Shown piece by piece: positions 1 to 6,984 of a stretch of 23,603 nucleotides of DNA; the stretch's first letter is position 1, and the number at the start of each line of letters is the position of its first letter. The position numbers and the translations under genes were made by a program. The stretch lies in contig JAUXBC010000002.1 of NCBI GenBank assembly GCA_030619615.1, positions 1-23,603 on the forward strand, read 5' to 3'. This stretch comes from Dehalococcoidia bacterium (GTDB lineage Bacteria; Chloroflexota; Dehalococcoidia; E44-bin15). The notes under the pieces are model-generated. The model saw only the letters and a list, made by a program, of their open reading frames with translations. It was not told where the DNA came from and ran no database searches.

Positions 1-273
1 TACGATCTATTGGGGCTGATCTCCTTCTTCACCGTGGTCTCCGATGAGGTAAAAGCATGGACCATCCACCGAGACACCACGGCAGTGAAGGCAGCAGGAA
101 AGGTTCACTCAGATATGGAAAGGGGCTTCATCAGGGCCGAGGCCATCGGCTACGACGATCTGGTGAAGTGCGGCAGCGTCGCCGAGGGGAGAAAAAGGGG
201 CCTGCTCCACGCTGAGGGGAAGAGCTACATCGTCAAAGACGGCGATGTGATCACCTTCCTCTTCAATATCTAA
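1..273 (+). CDS. ychF: YchF/OLA1-family ATPase, C-terminal end (5' truncated by window)
   Basis: The reading frame is open from base 1 and ends with TAA at 271-273, so only the last 90 codons are visible. The residues match the C-terminal TGS-like domain of YchF: an LISFFTV start, the AWTI segment, 'HSDMERGFIRAE', 'YDDLV', and a final 'DGDVITFLFNI'. YchF is a cytosolic P-loop protein of the Obg superfamily that binds ATP and is linked to ribosomes and stress responses. The nucleotide-binding domain lies upstream of the window. The gene converges with the radical SAM gene on the other strand and the two stop regions overlap by 4 bp. The family assignment is secure because this tail is highly conserved. 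Confidence 0.93.
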   Translation, partial: YDLLGLISFFTVVSDEVKAWTIHRDTTAVKAAGKVHSDMERGFIRAEAIGYDDLVKCGSVAEGRKRGLLHAEGKSYIVKDGDVITFLFNI

Positions 274-1865
274 TCATATATAGCGGCACAATCCAGGAGC
301 GCCACCGGAATCCCTACCTCCCTCTCGATGTCCAGGTAAACCCTTCCCGTCAGGTCCCTACCCCATTGCCCTAAGTTGAAGGGGGAGGAGGGGATGACGA
401 TCAAATCGGGTCTCACCCTGTTCCTCTCCAGATATTCCTTGATGAAGTCGATGAAATCCTGAACCACCAAGAGATCGCCCATGAATACATTGCCCCCAAA
501 GAAGTTGTTCCGCGGCACCTGGATATCGATTCTCAAATCGCCAAAGAGGTGGCTCTCGGCAAGGCACTGCTCGAAGGTGGGCTTCACCAGAATCGAGGAA
601 AGGAAAAGGACGTGCTTCGCCTTGTAAGAATCGATGATCTCCTTGAGCCTCTCCAGATAGCTCCGCCTGAGCCCCGTTCCCATAAAGATGATTCCCAGGT
701 GATTATCGCTCTCCCTGGAATAGGGGTAAGAGAAATCCTCCAGGTTCAGGCTTAACTGAAAAGTGCGGCCCTCCCTTTCGACTCCGAGATGGGCCTCGCG
801 ATTCTCACTGCGCTGAAGGATGAAAAGAAGGTCCCTCGCCTGAGGTCTGCTGGCTATTGAAATGCCATTTATCTCCAGGATTTGATCCCCCATGCCAAGC
901 CCCGCTCCTGCGGCGGGGGAATTCTTCACCACACCGATGACCCTGGGCAGGTTCTTGCGCCCCTCGTAAAGATTCTCCTCATACATGCTGGGCATGACCA
1001 CGATGGCGCAAGCGGTCTTCCCTCTGAGGTTTCTGACATGGGAGACGGTCGCCGACCAGACCTCATCGAGGTCAAAGAGCTTCTCCTGAGAGAAATATTT
1101 CGAATAGCCGGGGAGGTTGACCCCCACAAGGTGGGCATCGTGCTCCTCAGCGTAGGCAACAGTAGCCCCGAGGTCATCGAGCATCTCGCCAACGGAGTCC
1201 ATGGGCCACGGGACGATTACCACGGCATAGGGAATACCCGCCTCCTTAAGCAAAGGAAGGGAATCGATAGCGATTTGGGGATCCCTGTCCCCCATCAGCT
1301 TGCTGCGGCGGGAGGGGGAGGCACTGTTCAAGGACAGGTAGAGATATACCGGCTTCAGCCCCGCCAACCGGGAGATGACTTCAGGGGTCAGGGTCTTACC
1401 GTTGGTGGTTATCCGAAATACCTTCGGGGTCTTCTCCCTAAGTAGCCGAAGCACCTCCAAAAAATGGGGGTGGATCGAAACCTCGTAGATCTCGCCCAGA
1501 CTGGAGAATAAGCTGGATTCCGCCTTTGGGAAAAAATAGTCGATCCTCGTCCTCATCTCCTCAAATTCCTCCCCGGGAGGTCTTCTCAAGTTGCCCAAAG
1601 CCAGCGAAGGGGGATTCCCTTTGTTGTAGCAGAAGAGGCAATCGCAATCGCAGCGACCTCCCGCATATTCGAAGACCTCAATGGGGTCACAGGAGGAGGG
1701 AACCAGCCAGTCCTTGAGATTTTTCAGCCGAAAGCCATCCACCTCGACGATCCTTCCCTCTTTCTCCAGATCCACCACGGCGAGGAGGCTCTCCAGCTGT
1801 TTTTTAATGAATTCTATCCTTGGTTCATATAAAGAGGCATTCTTTATGTCCTGAAAGGAGTTCAT
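270..1865 (-). CDS. Radical SAM protein with internal PDZ and C-terminal DUF512-like domain
   Basis: A 531-aa protein. Residues 1-55 form a short N-terminal domain. A CX3CX2C radical SAM cluster motif is at C72, C76 and C79 ('GGRCDCDCLFCYNKG'), with an extra Cys at 74. The SAM barrel extends to about residue 300 and contains 'YLYLSLNSASPSRRSKLMG', typical of DUF512-family radical SAM proteins. A PDZ-like domain follows at about 305-375 ('GVVKNSPAAGAGLGMGDQIL'). The C-terminal part has 'NNFFGGNVFMGDLLVVQD', which fits the DUF512 signature NxFFGxxVxxxGLLxxQD. In known DUF512 proteins the PDZ domain comes first, so the order here is permuted. The ATG at 1863-1865 follows a GGGGGTGAT ribosome site. 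The substrate is unknown. It is the last gene of the leftward block, 22 bp after a small protein that resembles its own N-terminus. Confidence 0.85.
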   Translation of the reverse strand: MNSFQDIKNASLYEPRIEFIKKQLESLLAVVDLEKEGRIVEVDGFRLKNLKDWLVPSSCDPIEVFEYAGGRCDCDCLFCYNKGNPPSLALGNLRRPPGEEFEEMRTRIDYFFPKAESSLFSSLGEIYEVSIHPHFLEVLRLLREKTPKVFRITTNGKTLTPEVISRLAGLKPVYLYLSLNSASPSRRSKLMGDRDPQIAIDSLPLLKEAGIPYAVVIVPWPMDSVGEMLDDLGATVAYAEEHDAHLVGVNLPGYSKYFSQEKLFDLDEVWSATVSHVRNLRGKTACAIVVMPSMYEENLYEGRKNLPRVIGVVKNSPAAGAGLGMGDQILEINGISIASRPQARDLLFILQRSENREAHLGVEREGRTFQLSLNLEDFSYPYSRESDNHLGIIFMGTGLRRSYLERLKEIIDSYKAKHVLFLSSILVKPTFEQCLAESHLFGDLRIDIQVPRNNFFGGNVFMGDLLVVQDFIDFIKEYLERNRVRPDLIVIPSSPFNLGQWGRDLTGRVYLDIEREVGIPVALLDCAAIYD

Positions 1866-1887
1866 TTCACATCACCCCCGCCCACTC

Positions 1888-2133
1888 TCAGAGGTAGCGC
1901 TCTTGAAGGAAATCGCCTAATTCTTGCTCTTTGCTGAATATCTTATATACCCTCTCCCTGTCCCTAAGCAGCTTAAATCCGTCGATCTTTACCTCCCGCC
2001 GCCCCTCTAGAGGGATGACAAGATTGAGGATATTCTCAAGCTGGGCTCTGATCATCTCCAGCAGAGGATCTGGATACAGGGCCTCCTTTTTGGGTTCCAG
2101 TTTATAGCGGAAAACATATTCCTTCTTTGCCAT
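1888..2133 (-). CDS. 81-aa protein homologous to the N-terminal domain of the adjacent radical SAM enzyme
   Basis: A small soluble, charged protein without cysteines, signal peptide or membrane segment. Residues 20-58 align with residues 12-50 of the radical SAM protein encoded just downstream. Shared are the helix with 'QLE' (31-33 versus 23-25), the hydrophobic spacing after it, and the motif DGF-K/R-L (51-55 versus 43-47). About 10 identities fall in 33 ungapped positions, with many conservative matches. A strong GGGAGGGAT site precedes the ATG at 2131-2133. The gene lies between the crotonase (27 bp) and the radical SAM gene (22 bp) and is very probably co-transcribed. I do not recognise a named family. 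It could be a docking partner, a regulator or a substrate of the radical SAM enzyme; this is inference from homology and adjacency only. Confidence 0.72.
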   Translation of the reverse strand: MAKKEYVFRYKLEPKKEALYPDPLLEMIRAQLENILNLVIPLEGRREVKIDGFKLLRDRERVYKIFSKEQELGDFLQERYL

Positions 2134-2160
2134 CCCTAAAATCCCTCCCCCAATCCCTTT

Positions 2161-2943
2161 TCATTTACCGATAAATTTAGGTTTTCCCTTCTCAGCAAAA
2201 GCTCTAAGGCCCTCCTTTGCATCCTCGCTCCTCTCCACCATGTTCCTCAGGGCTGCGATCTCAGCATCATCCTCAGCGCTCAGCCCCTGATACTTAAGCA
2301 GCCTGTTGAAGATGGTCTTGGTGGTGCTCACCGCCAGCGGGGCATTGTCAGCGATCTCCCGAGCCAGGGCATAGGTAAAAGAGAGTAATTCCTCCGCTGG
2401 AACCACATGGTTCACAAGCCCGATCTCCTTTGCCCTTTGAGCATCGATGAATCTCCCGGTGAAGAAAAGCTCCTTTGCCCGGTGCAACCCAATCACATTG
2501 ATCAGGCGCTGAATGCCTTTGGGGGCATAGACCAGCCCCAGCTTCACCGGGTTTATCCCCATCCTTGCCGTATCGGCGGCGATGCGCAAATCGCAGCTCA
2601 CCGCCAGGTCGCAGCCGGAGCCCATGGCGGCGCCATAGATCATGGCAATCACCGGGTGGGGGTAGGAGACGACGCTCCCCATGGCATATTCGATGGGGTC
2701 ACCCCTTCGTACCTCTTCAAGACCCGCTAGTCCACCCCCCAGATCGATCCCTGAGGAGAAGGCCTTGTCCCCGGCACCCCTGAGCACCACCACCCTAATA
2801 TCCCTGTCATCCTTCAGCGCGTGAAACGTATCGCCCAGCCGATAGAGCAGCTCTGGGCTGAGGGCGTTTCGCCTCTGGGGGCGATTGATGGTGAGGGTGC
2901 AGATGTTTTCCTCCTTCTCTACGAGAAGCACCTCTTCCGCCAT
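2161..2943 (-). CDS. Crotonase-superfamily protein (enoyl-CoA hydratase/isomerase or malonyl-CoA-type decarboxylase)
   Basis: A 260-aa crotonase-fold protein that should bind acyl-CoA thioesters. The first oxyanion-hole segment 'AFSSGIDL' is at 61-68 and the second, 'GAAMGSGCD', at 104-112. The two catalytic glutamates of true enoyl-CoA hydratases are missing: the GCE glutamate is Asp112, and the glutamate of the QPE motif is Pro132 in 'MGINPVKLGLVY'. Tyr139 sits where E. coli methylmalonyl-CoA decarboxylase (ScpB/YgfG) has its active-site Tyr140, and the 'KELFFTGRFIDAQRA' and C-terminal 'GKPKFIGK' regions also resemble that enzyme. The ATG at 2941-2943 follows an AAAGGAG site. Its position after a methylmalonyl-type mutase and biotin decarboxylase subunits supports a role in malonyl- or succinyl-CoA chemistry. 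Superfamily is certain; reaction is not. Confidence 0.88.
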   Translation of the reverse strand: MAEEVLLVEKEENICTLTINRPQRRNALSPELLYRLGDTFHALKDDRDIRVVVLRGAGDKAFSSGIDLGGGLAGLEEVRRGDPIEYAMGSVVSYPHPVIAMIYGAAMGSGCDLAVSCDLRIAADTARMGINPVKLGLVYAPKGIQRLINVIGLHRAKELFFTGRFIDAQRAKEIGLVNHVVPAEELLSFTYALAREIADNAPLAVSTTKTIFNRLLKYQGLSAEDDAEIAALRNMVERSEDAKEGLRAFAEKGKPKFIGK

Positions 2944-2957
2944 GATTTCTCCTTTCT

Positions 2958-3047
2958 TTATGTCAACAAACTTATGAGCAATACAGCCAGGGTGCTAGAG
3001 CCAACGACCCCGGCAACATCAGCGCCCAGGGCATGGGCGAGGAAAAT
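2958..3047 (-). pseudogene. Remnant of a second decarboxylase beta-subunit C-terminus
   Basis: The 128-bp gap between the beta-subunit gene and the crotonase has a leftward frame without a start codon that ends at TAA 2958-2960. Its last 29 codons begin IFLAHALGADVAGVVGSS. These match the C-terminal tail of the intact beta subunit next door (FLLMHAMGPNVAGVIGTA) at about 14 of 29 positions, including the HAxG and VAGV motifs. An in-frame TAG at 3078-3080 closes the frame upstream. This looks like the end of an old duplicate or replaced beta-subunit gene whose body was deleted. It probably makes no protein. Confidence 0.6.
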
Positions 3048-3072
3048 CGGCTGTCTTGGGCCGGCATCGGGC

Positions 3073-4227
3073 CTAACCTATCAGCCCGGGCACCAGGGCT
3101 ATGAGCACCCCTGCCACCGTGGCTGTGCCAATAACACCAGCCACGTTCGGGCCCATGGCGTGCATCAGCAGAAAGTTCTCCGGGTCCTCCCGGCTGGCTT
3201 CCCTCTGGGCAACCCTGGCAGCCATGGGAACGGCCGATACCCCGGCGGCGCCGATGATGGGGTTTATCCTCTTTCCCGATAAACGGTACATCAACTTGCC
3301 GAGGAGTATGCCACCGGCGGTGGAGAAGCAAAAGGCGACGAGCCCCAGCAGGAAGATCTGTATGGTGCCCCACTGGAGGAATACTGCCGCCGGCATCGTC
3401 GAACCCACGGTGAGCCCGAGCAGGATGGTAACGATGTTCATCAATTCATTTTGGGCGGTGCTGGACAGGCGCTCCACCACGCCGCTCTCGCGGAGGAGGT
3501 TGCCGAAGGCCAACATACCGAGAAGGGGTGCTGCCTTGGGGACTATTATCCCGGCGACAACGGCCAAAGCTATTGGGAAGATGATCTTTGTCCTTCTGGA
3601 GACCGGGCGAAAGGTGTAGGGCATCCTCACCCTTCTCTCCTCCTTGGTGGTGAGGAGCCTGATGATGGGTGGCTGGATTACGGGAACCAGGGCCATGTAG
3701 GAATAGGCGGCTACCGCCACCGCCCCCAGGATTATGGGCCCCCCCATCTCCTGCATCTTTGTCGCCACATAGATGGTGGTAGGCCCATCCGCCCCGCCGA
3801 TTATGGCTATGGCTGCCGCCCCCCGCAGGTCGAAGCCAAGCGCTATAGCCCCGAGCAGGGCTATGAACACGCCCAGCTGGGCAGCAGCGCCCAGGAGAAT
3901 GATGCGCGGGTTTGACAGCAAGGGCCCAAAATCGGTGAGTGCCCCCAGGCAGAGGAAGATTAGCAAAGGTATGATCTCGGTGACCAGGAGATATTCTTGG
4001 AAATACCAGAGAAGACCGCCCGCTTCCCCCTCAGTGGCTGGCTTGACGAGCTCTCCCAGGGGCAGGTTGGCCAGGATTATCCCTACACCGATCCCGATAA
4101 GGATGAGGGGCTCAAACCTCTTGGCGATGCCCAAATAAATAAGCACGCCACCAATGGCCAACATAAGGAGGGTGCCTGGCTCGGCACCTAAACCTTTGAA
4201 CCCCTCGAAGAGACTTGACCAGTCCAC
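3073..4227 (-). CDS. mmdB: Na+-translocating decarboxylase beta subunit (OadB/MmdB/GcdB family)
   Basis: A 384-aa polytopic membrane protein with about ten hydrophobic stretches and a normal family length. The family motif 'GGADGPTTIYVATKM' lies at 144-158, with Asp147 matching the aspartate implicated in Na+ transport in OadB, and the C-terminal motif 'HAMGPNVAGVIGTATVAG' is present. In this family the subunit decarboxylates carboxybiotin at the membrane and exports Na+. The start is GTG (4225-4227), 15 bp after the biotin-carrier gene, with a GGGAG site. Flanking biotin-carrier and OadG-like genes confirm the complex. Methylmalonyl-CoA as the original carboxyl donor is inferred from the mutase upstream; oxaloacetate or glutaconyl-CoA versions share this subunit, so the symbol is tentative. 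Confidence 0.92.
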   Translation of the reverse strand: MDWSSLFEGFKGLGAEPGTLLMLAIGGVLIYLGIAKRFEPLILIGIGVGIILANLPLGELVKPATEGEAGGLLWYFQEYLLVTEIIPLLIFLCLGALTDFGPLLSNPRIILLGAAAQLGVFIALLGAIALGFDLRGAAAIAIIGGADGPTTIYVATKMQEMGGPIILGAVAVAAYSYMALVPVIQPPIIRLLTTKEERRVRMPYTFRPVSRRTKIIFPIALAVVAGIIVPKAAPLLGMLAFGNLLRESGVVERLSSTAQNELMNIVTILLGLTVGSTMPAAVFLQWGTIQIFLLGLVAFCFSTAGGILLGKLMYRLSGKRINPIIGAAGVSAVPMAARVAQREASREDPENFLLMHAMGPNVAGVIGTATVAGVLIALVPGLIG

Positions 4228-4242
4228 TTATTTGGCTGCTCC

Positions 4243-4686
4243 CTACTCCATATCAGCCAGAACCTCTCCCTGCCTGACCGTTTGCCCCACCGCCACCCGG
4301 ATGGCTTTGATTACACCATCCCCGGGCGCTGGTATGCTGATCTCCATCTTCATGGACTCGGCGACAAAGAGCACATCCCCGCTTTTAACCCGATCGCCCT
4401 CCTTCACCTTGATCTGCAGCACCTTACACGGCAAGGGTGCGGTCACAGCACCGGCAACAACCTCGACCCTGGGCCTAGGGGCGACCGGAGGCTCAGCCAC
4501 CTTCCGCTCCGGCCCGGCTTCCCTCACCACCGAAGCTGCCGGCTTAGGGGAGCCGGTGGGCTCCGCCTGCACCTCGACCTTGTAGGTCTCGCCGTTGACC
4601 ACCACCGTTAGGGGTGAATGAGATAGATCGCCTATTTCTACCGTATATTCCCTATCGTTGACCACCAACCTGAAGCTCTTTACCAC
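4243..4686 (-). CDS. mmdC: Biotin carrier protein of a biotin-dependent decarboxylase (gamma subunit)
   Basis: A 147-aa protein. Residues 1-40 form a beta-rich N-terminal segment, 41-75 are a Pro/Ala-rich flexible linker, and 78-147 are the biotinyl domain. The biotin attachment motif reads ESMKME, with Lys113 as the expected biotinylated residue; the usual EAMKM has Ser for Ala here. It shuttles the carboxyl group from the carboxyltransferase to the membrane beta subunit. The start is GTG at 4684-4686, and the gene overlaps the end of the preceding delta-subunit gene by 7 bp, so translation is probably coupled. The carboxyltransferase alpha subunit that loads it is not in this window. The symbol follows the methylmalonyl-CoA decarboxylase model and is tentative. 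Confidence 0.92.
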   Translation of the reverse strand: MVKSFRLVVNDREYTVEIGDLSHSPLTVVVNGETYKVEVQAEPTGSPKPAASVVREAGPERKVAEPPVAPRPRVEVVAGAVTAPLPCKVLQIKVKEGDRVKSGDVLFVAESMKMEISIPAPGDGVIKAIRVAVGQTVRQGEVLADME

Positions 4687-5039
4687 TTCTGTCTTGTCCT
4701 TCCCCTAGAGTCCATGATTTGCTGTCTGCCATAGGCTGCCCAGAGGTTCCTTTGGCGTGCTGGCAGGGCACCTATCCTTGGCCCCAGCCGGCCTGACTCC
4801 GATTGCGCCAGGCTCAGGGCCAGCGCAATGGCCGCCACCACCTGCCCCTCGGGGGGGCCTTCGCCTTCCTCGGAAACGACTGATTCCGTCCCTTCCATGG
4901 CGGCAACTGGCCCCTGGACCTTCTCCGGAAAGACCCTGCCCATGAGCAAGATCACCCCCATTAAGATGACCAGGGTGGCGAAGACGACAGTCACGCCCAC
5001 CCCCGCCAGAACTGCGCCATCAGTTAGCCCGCTACCCAT
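4680..5039 (-). CDS. mmdD: Small OadG/MmdD-like subunit of the Na+-pump decarboxylase
   Basis: A 119-aa protein with one transmembrane helix near residues 10-34, an acidic, Gly/Pro-containing linker, and a C-terminal tail reading LWAAYGRQQIMDSRG. That layout and the W...GRQ..M.SR tail fit the OadG/MmdD family, which assembles and stabilises the biotin decarboxylase complex. The ATG at 5037-5039 follows a TGGAGAAG site. It overlaps the biotin-carrier gene by 7 bp and lies 110 bp after the mutase. That gap holds only a CCCTCC/GGAGGG hairpin (5111-5127) without a T-run. The sequence of such subunits is poorly conserved, so the call leans on topology, tail and context. Confidence 0.8.
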   Translation of the reverse strand: MGSGLTDGAVLAGVGVTVVFATLVILMGVILLMGRVFPEKVQGPVAAMEGTESVVSEEGEGPPEGQVVAAIALALSLAQSESGRLGPRIGALPARQRNLWAAYGRQQIMDSRGRTRQKW

Positions 5040-5149
5040 CGGTCTTCTCCATTTTGGTCCCTCGCCTGAGCCAAACCCTGCATCTGCTGCCGCTTCTCTA
5101 TCCCATCAGCCCCTCCACCAAGGAGGGCCTTCCCCTTTATCTCCCCAAG

Positions 5150-6889
5150 CTAGACCACCACGTTATATGCCTGGTATTCGCCAAATACATCCCTCAAAAC
5201 GCGGCACATCTCCCCCAGGGTGGCATATTCCTTTACCGCCTCCAGAATCGGGGGTATCGTATTCAGGCTCTCATCCCTGGCTGCCTCCTCCATCCGCTTG
5301 AGGCATGCCTTAACCTTCTCGTTATCCCTCTCCCTCTTCACCTTTGCCAGGTTCGCTATCTGCTTCTGCTCAGCCTCAGCCCTCTTCACCGGATCATAGG
5401 GGTGCTCCACCAGCCTGGTGGTGGCAACCTCCAGCTCATGCTCCCCGATGAAACGATTTACACCAACAATGACCCTCTCCCTGCTCTCCACCTCCCTCTG
5501 GAACCGATAGGCGCTCTTGGCGATCTCCTGCTGCATATAACCCCTCTCTATAGCAGCGACGGCACCACCTATGGCGTCGATCCTCTCCATCTCCCTCCAT
5601 GCCTCCTCCTCGATCTGGTCGGTGAGAGACTCCACATAATAAGAACCAGCCAGGGGGTCGCTGACCTCACAAAGCTTCGCCTCGTGAAGGAGGACCCTCA
5701 TCGCATCTATATTGAGCTGCCAGCCTTCCAGGCTATGCCCCAGCCCCAGGGGTTCATCGTAGGGGAACCCGGTGAAAGGACCTCCTCCGGAAAGAGAAGA
5801 GGCCACACCGCCGATCACCGCCCTCATGAAGTTGTTGAGGGGTCGCTGCACCGTTTTGTTCACCTCCCCGGTAGCGGCGGCGGCTGCCTGGCGCAATATC
5901 CAACACCTGGGGTTATTGGAGCCAAAGCGGTCCCTCATGATCCTGGCCCACATCCGCCGTGCCGCCCTTTGAAGGGCGATCTCCTTGAAAAACTCCATAC
6001 TCCCACCAAAGCTGAGGAAGGTGAGGCGAGGGATAAAGGTATCCACATCAAGCCCAGCATCTATCCCCAGCTTGACATAGGCTATAGCATTAGAGAAGGT
6101 AAAGGCCAAAACCTGGGGACCAGTGGCACCGGCCTCCCTCATATGATAGCCACAGATACTGATGCTGTTCATCAGCGGGATGTGCTCGGTGCAAAAGGTA
6201 ATGGTGTCTCTGATCAGCCTCATCGAGGGCTTCGGGGGGAAGATGTAGGTTCCTCGGGCGACGTACTCCTTTAGGATGTCGTTTTGTGGTGTCCCTCTAA
6301 GTCTATCTAGGGGGATGCCCCTCTTCTCGGCAAGGGCGAAATACATGGCGAGGATGATGTTGCAGGGGGCGTTTATAGTAAAGTTGGAGGCGATCCGGTC
6401 GAGGTCGCGATCACCGACAAAGGCCTCGTAGATCACCTCCATATCCCTCAGCGTATCCACGGCCACCCCTACCCTTCCCACCTCGCCACAGGCCATAGGG
6501 TCATCGGAGTCGTAGCCGCACTGGGTAGGAAGATCGAAGGCGATGTTGGGACCGCCAAGACGACCACGCTCCCTCATGTAGTTATAGTAATCCCTGGTAT
6601 CCTCAGCGGTTCCATACCCAGAATACATTCCAGCCCTGACTAATTCAGTGGGGGCAGCGACAAGTATGGACAGCGCAGGCATGGAGGTGGCATAGACATC
6701 GGCAGCGAAGGGATATTCCCCGGGAAACCCCACCTTCTCCAGAAAATCGTGATCTTTGATATCCAAGGGAGTGTAGAATCTCTGGGGGCTCTCCTCAGCC
6801 CCGAACCTCTCCAAAGACGGCTTAAGCACCCTCTCCTCCCATTGCCTCCTCCTCCTCTCGATCTCCTTAAGCCTATCCTTGTCAAACAT
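5150..6889 (-). CDS. Methylmalonyl-CoA mutase-family large subunit (divergent acyl-CoA mutase, no B12 domain)
   Basis: A 579-aa protein spanning only the catalytic TIM-barrel part of the adenosylcobalamin-dependent acyl-CoA mutases. It has 'NIAFDLPTQCGYDSDDP', 'RGTPQNDILKEYVARGTY' with Gln202 and Arg212 matching Gln197 and Arg207 of P. shermanii MutB, 'GYHMREAGAT' with His249 matching His244, and 'DPLAGSYYVESLTD'. There is no DxHxxG cobalamin-binding domain; the protein ends about where that domain would begin, so a separate small subunit is needed. Two stretches depart from typical MCM: the CoA/substrate loop at 66-92 is longer and different, and the usual HTQTAG motif is replaced near 334-341. 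The substrate may therefore not be methylmalonyl-CoA itself. The ATG at 6887-6889 follows GGGAGATG. It heads the leftward decarboxylase block. Confidence 0.9.
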   Translation of the reverse strand: MFDKDRLKEIERRRRQWEERVLKPSLERFGAEESPQRFYTPLDIKDHDFLEKVGFPGEYPFAADVYATSMPALSILVAAPTELVRAGMYSGYGTAEDTRDYYNYMRERGRLGGPNIAFDLPTQCGYDSDDPMACGEVGRVGVAVDTLRDMEVIYEAFVGDRDLDRIASNFTINAPCNIILAMYFALAEKRGIPLDRLRGTPQNDILKEYVARGTYIFPPKPSMRLIRDTITFCTEHIPLMNSISICGYHMREAGATGPQVLAFTFSNAIAYVKLGIDAGLDVDTFIPRLTFLSFGGSMEFFKEIALQRAARRMWARIMRDRFGSNNPRCWILRQAAAAATGEVNKTVQRPLNNFMRAVIGGVASSLSGGGPFTGFPYDEPLGLGHSLEGWQLNIDAMRVLLHEAKLCEVSDPLAGSYYVESLTDQIEEEAWREMERIDAIGGAVAAIERGYMQQEIAKSAYRFQREVESRERVIVGVNRFIGEHELEVATTRLVEHPYDPVKRAEAEQKQIANLAKVKRERDNEKVKACLKRMEEAARDESLNTIPPILEAVKEYATLGEMCRVLRDVFGEYQAYNVVV

Positions 6890-6954
6890 GAAACATCTCC
6901 CAACCGCAAGGTGGCAATAACCTATCTATCAAAGCCTCAAAAGGAGTTTTGCCC

Positions 6955-6984
6955 AGTTTATCACCTTCGCTTCCCCATTGTCAA
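6955..6984 (-). promoter_or_regulatory. Putative sigma70 promoter for the mutase-decarboxylase block
   Basis: On the minus strand TTGACA (6979-6984) is followed after 18 bp by TAAACT (6955-6960), preceded by TGA so that a TGn extension is present. The predicted start near 6948 gives a leader of about 59 nt to the mutase ATG. The site lies inside the 3' end of the broken hydrolase gene. Identified by eye. Confidence 0.45.

Noticed and set aside
5111..5127. CCCTCC/GGAGGG hairpin between the mutase and delta-subunit genes as a terminator
   Set aside because: The stem is only 6 bp and is not followed by a T-run on the minus strand; the flanking genes look like one operon.
5054..6274. A 406-aa rightward frame opposite the mutase
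   Set aside because: It is a Pro/Leu-rich shadow of the mutase gene without any recognisable motif.
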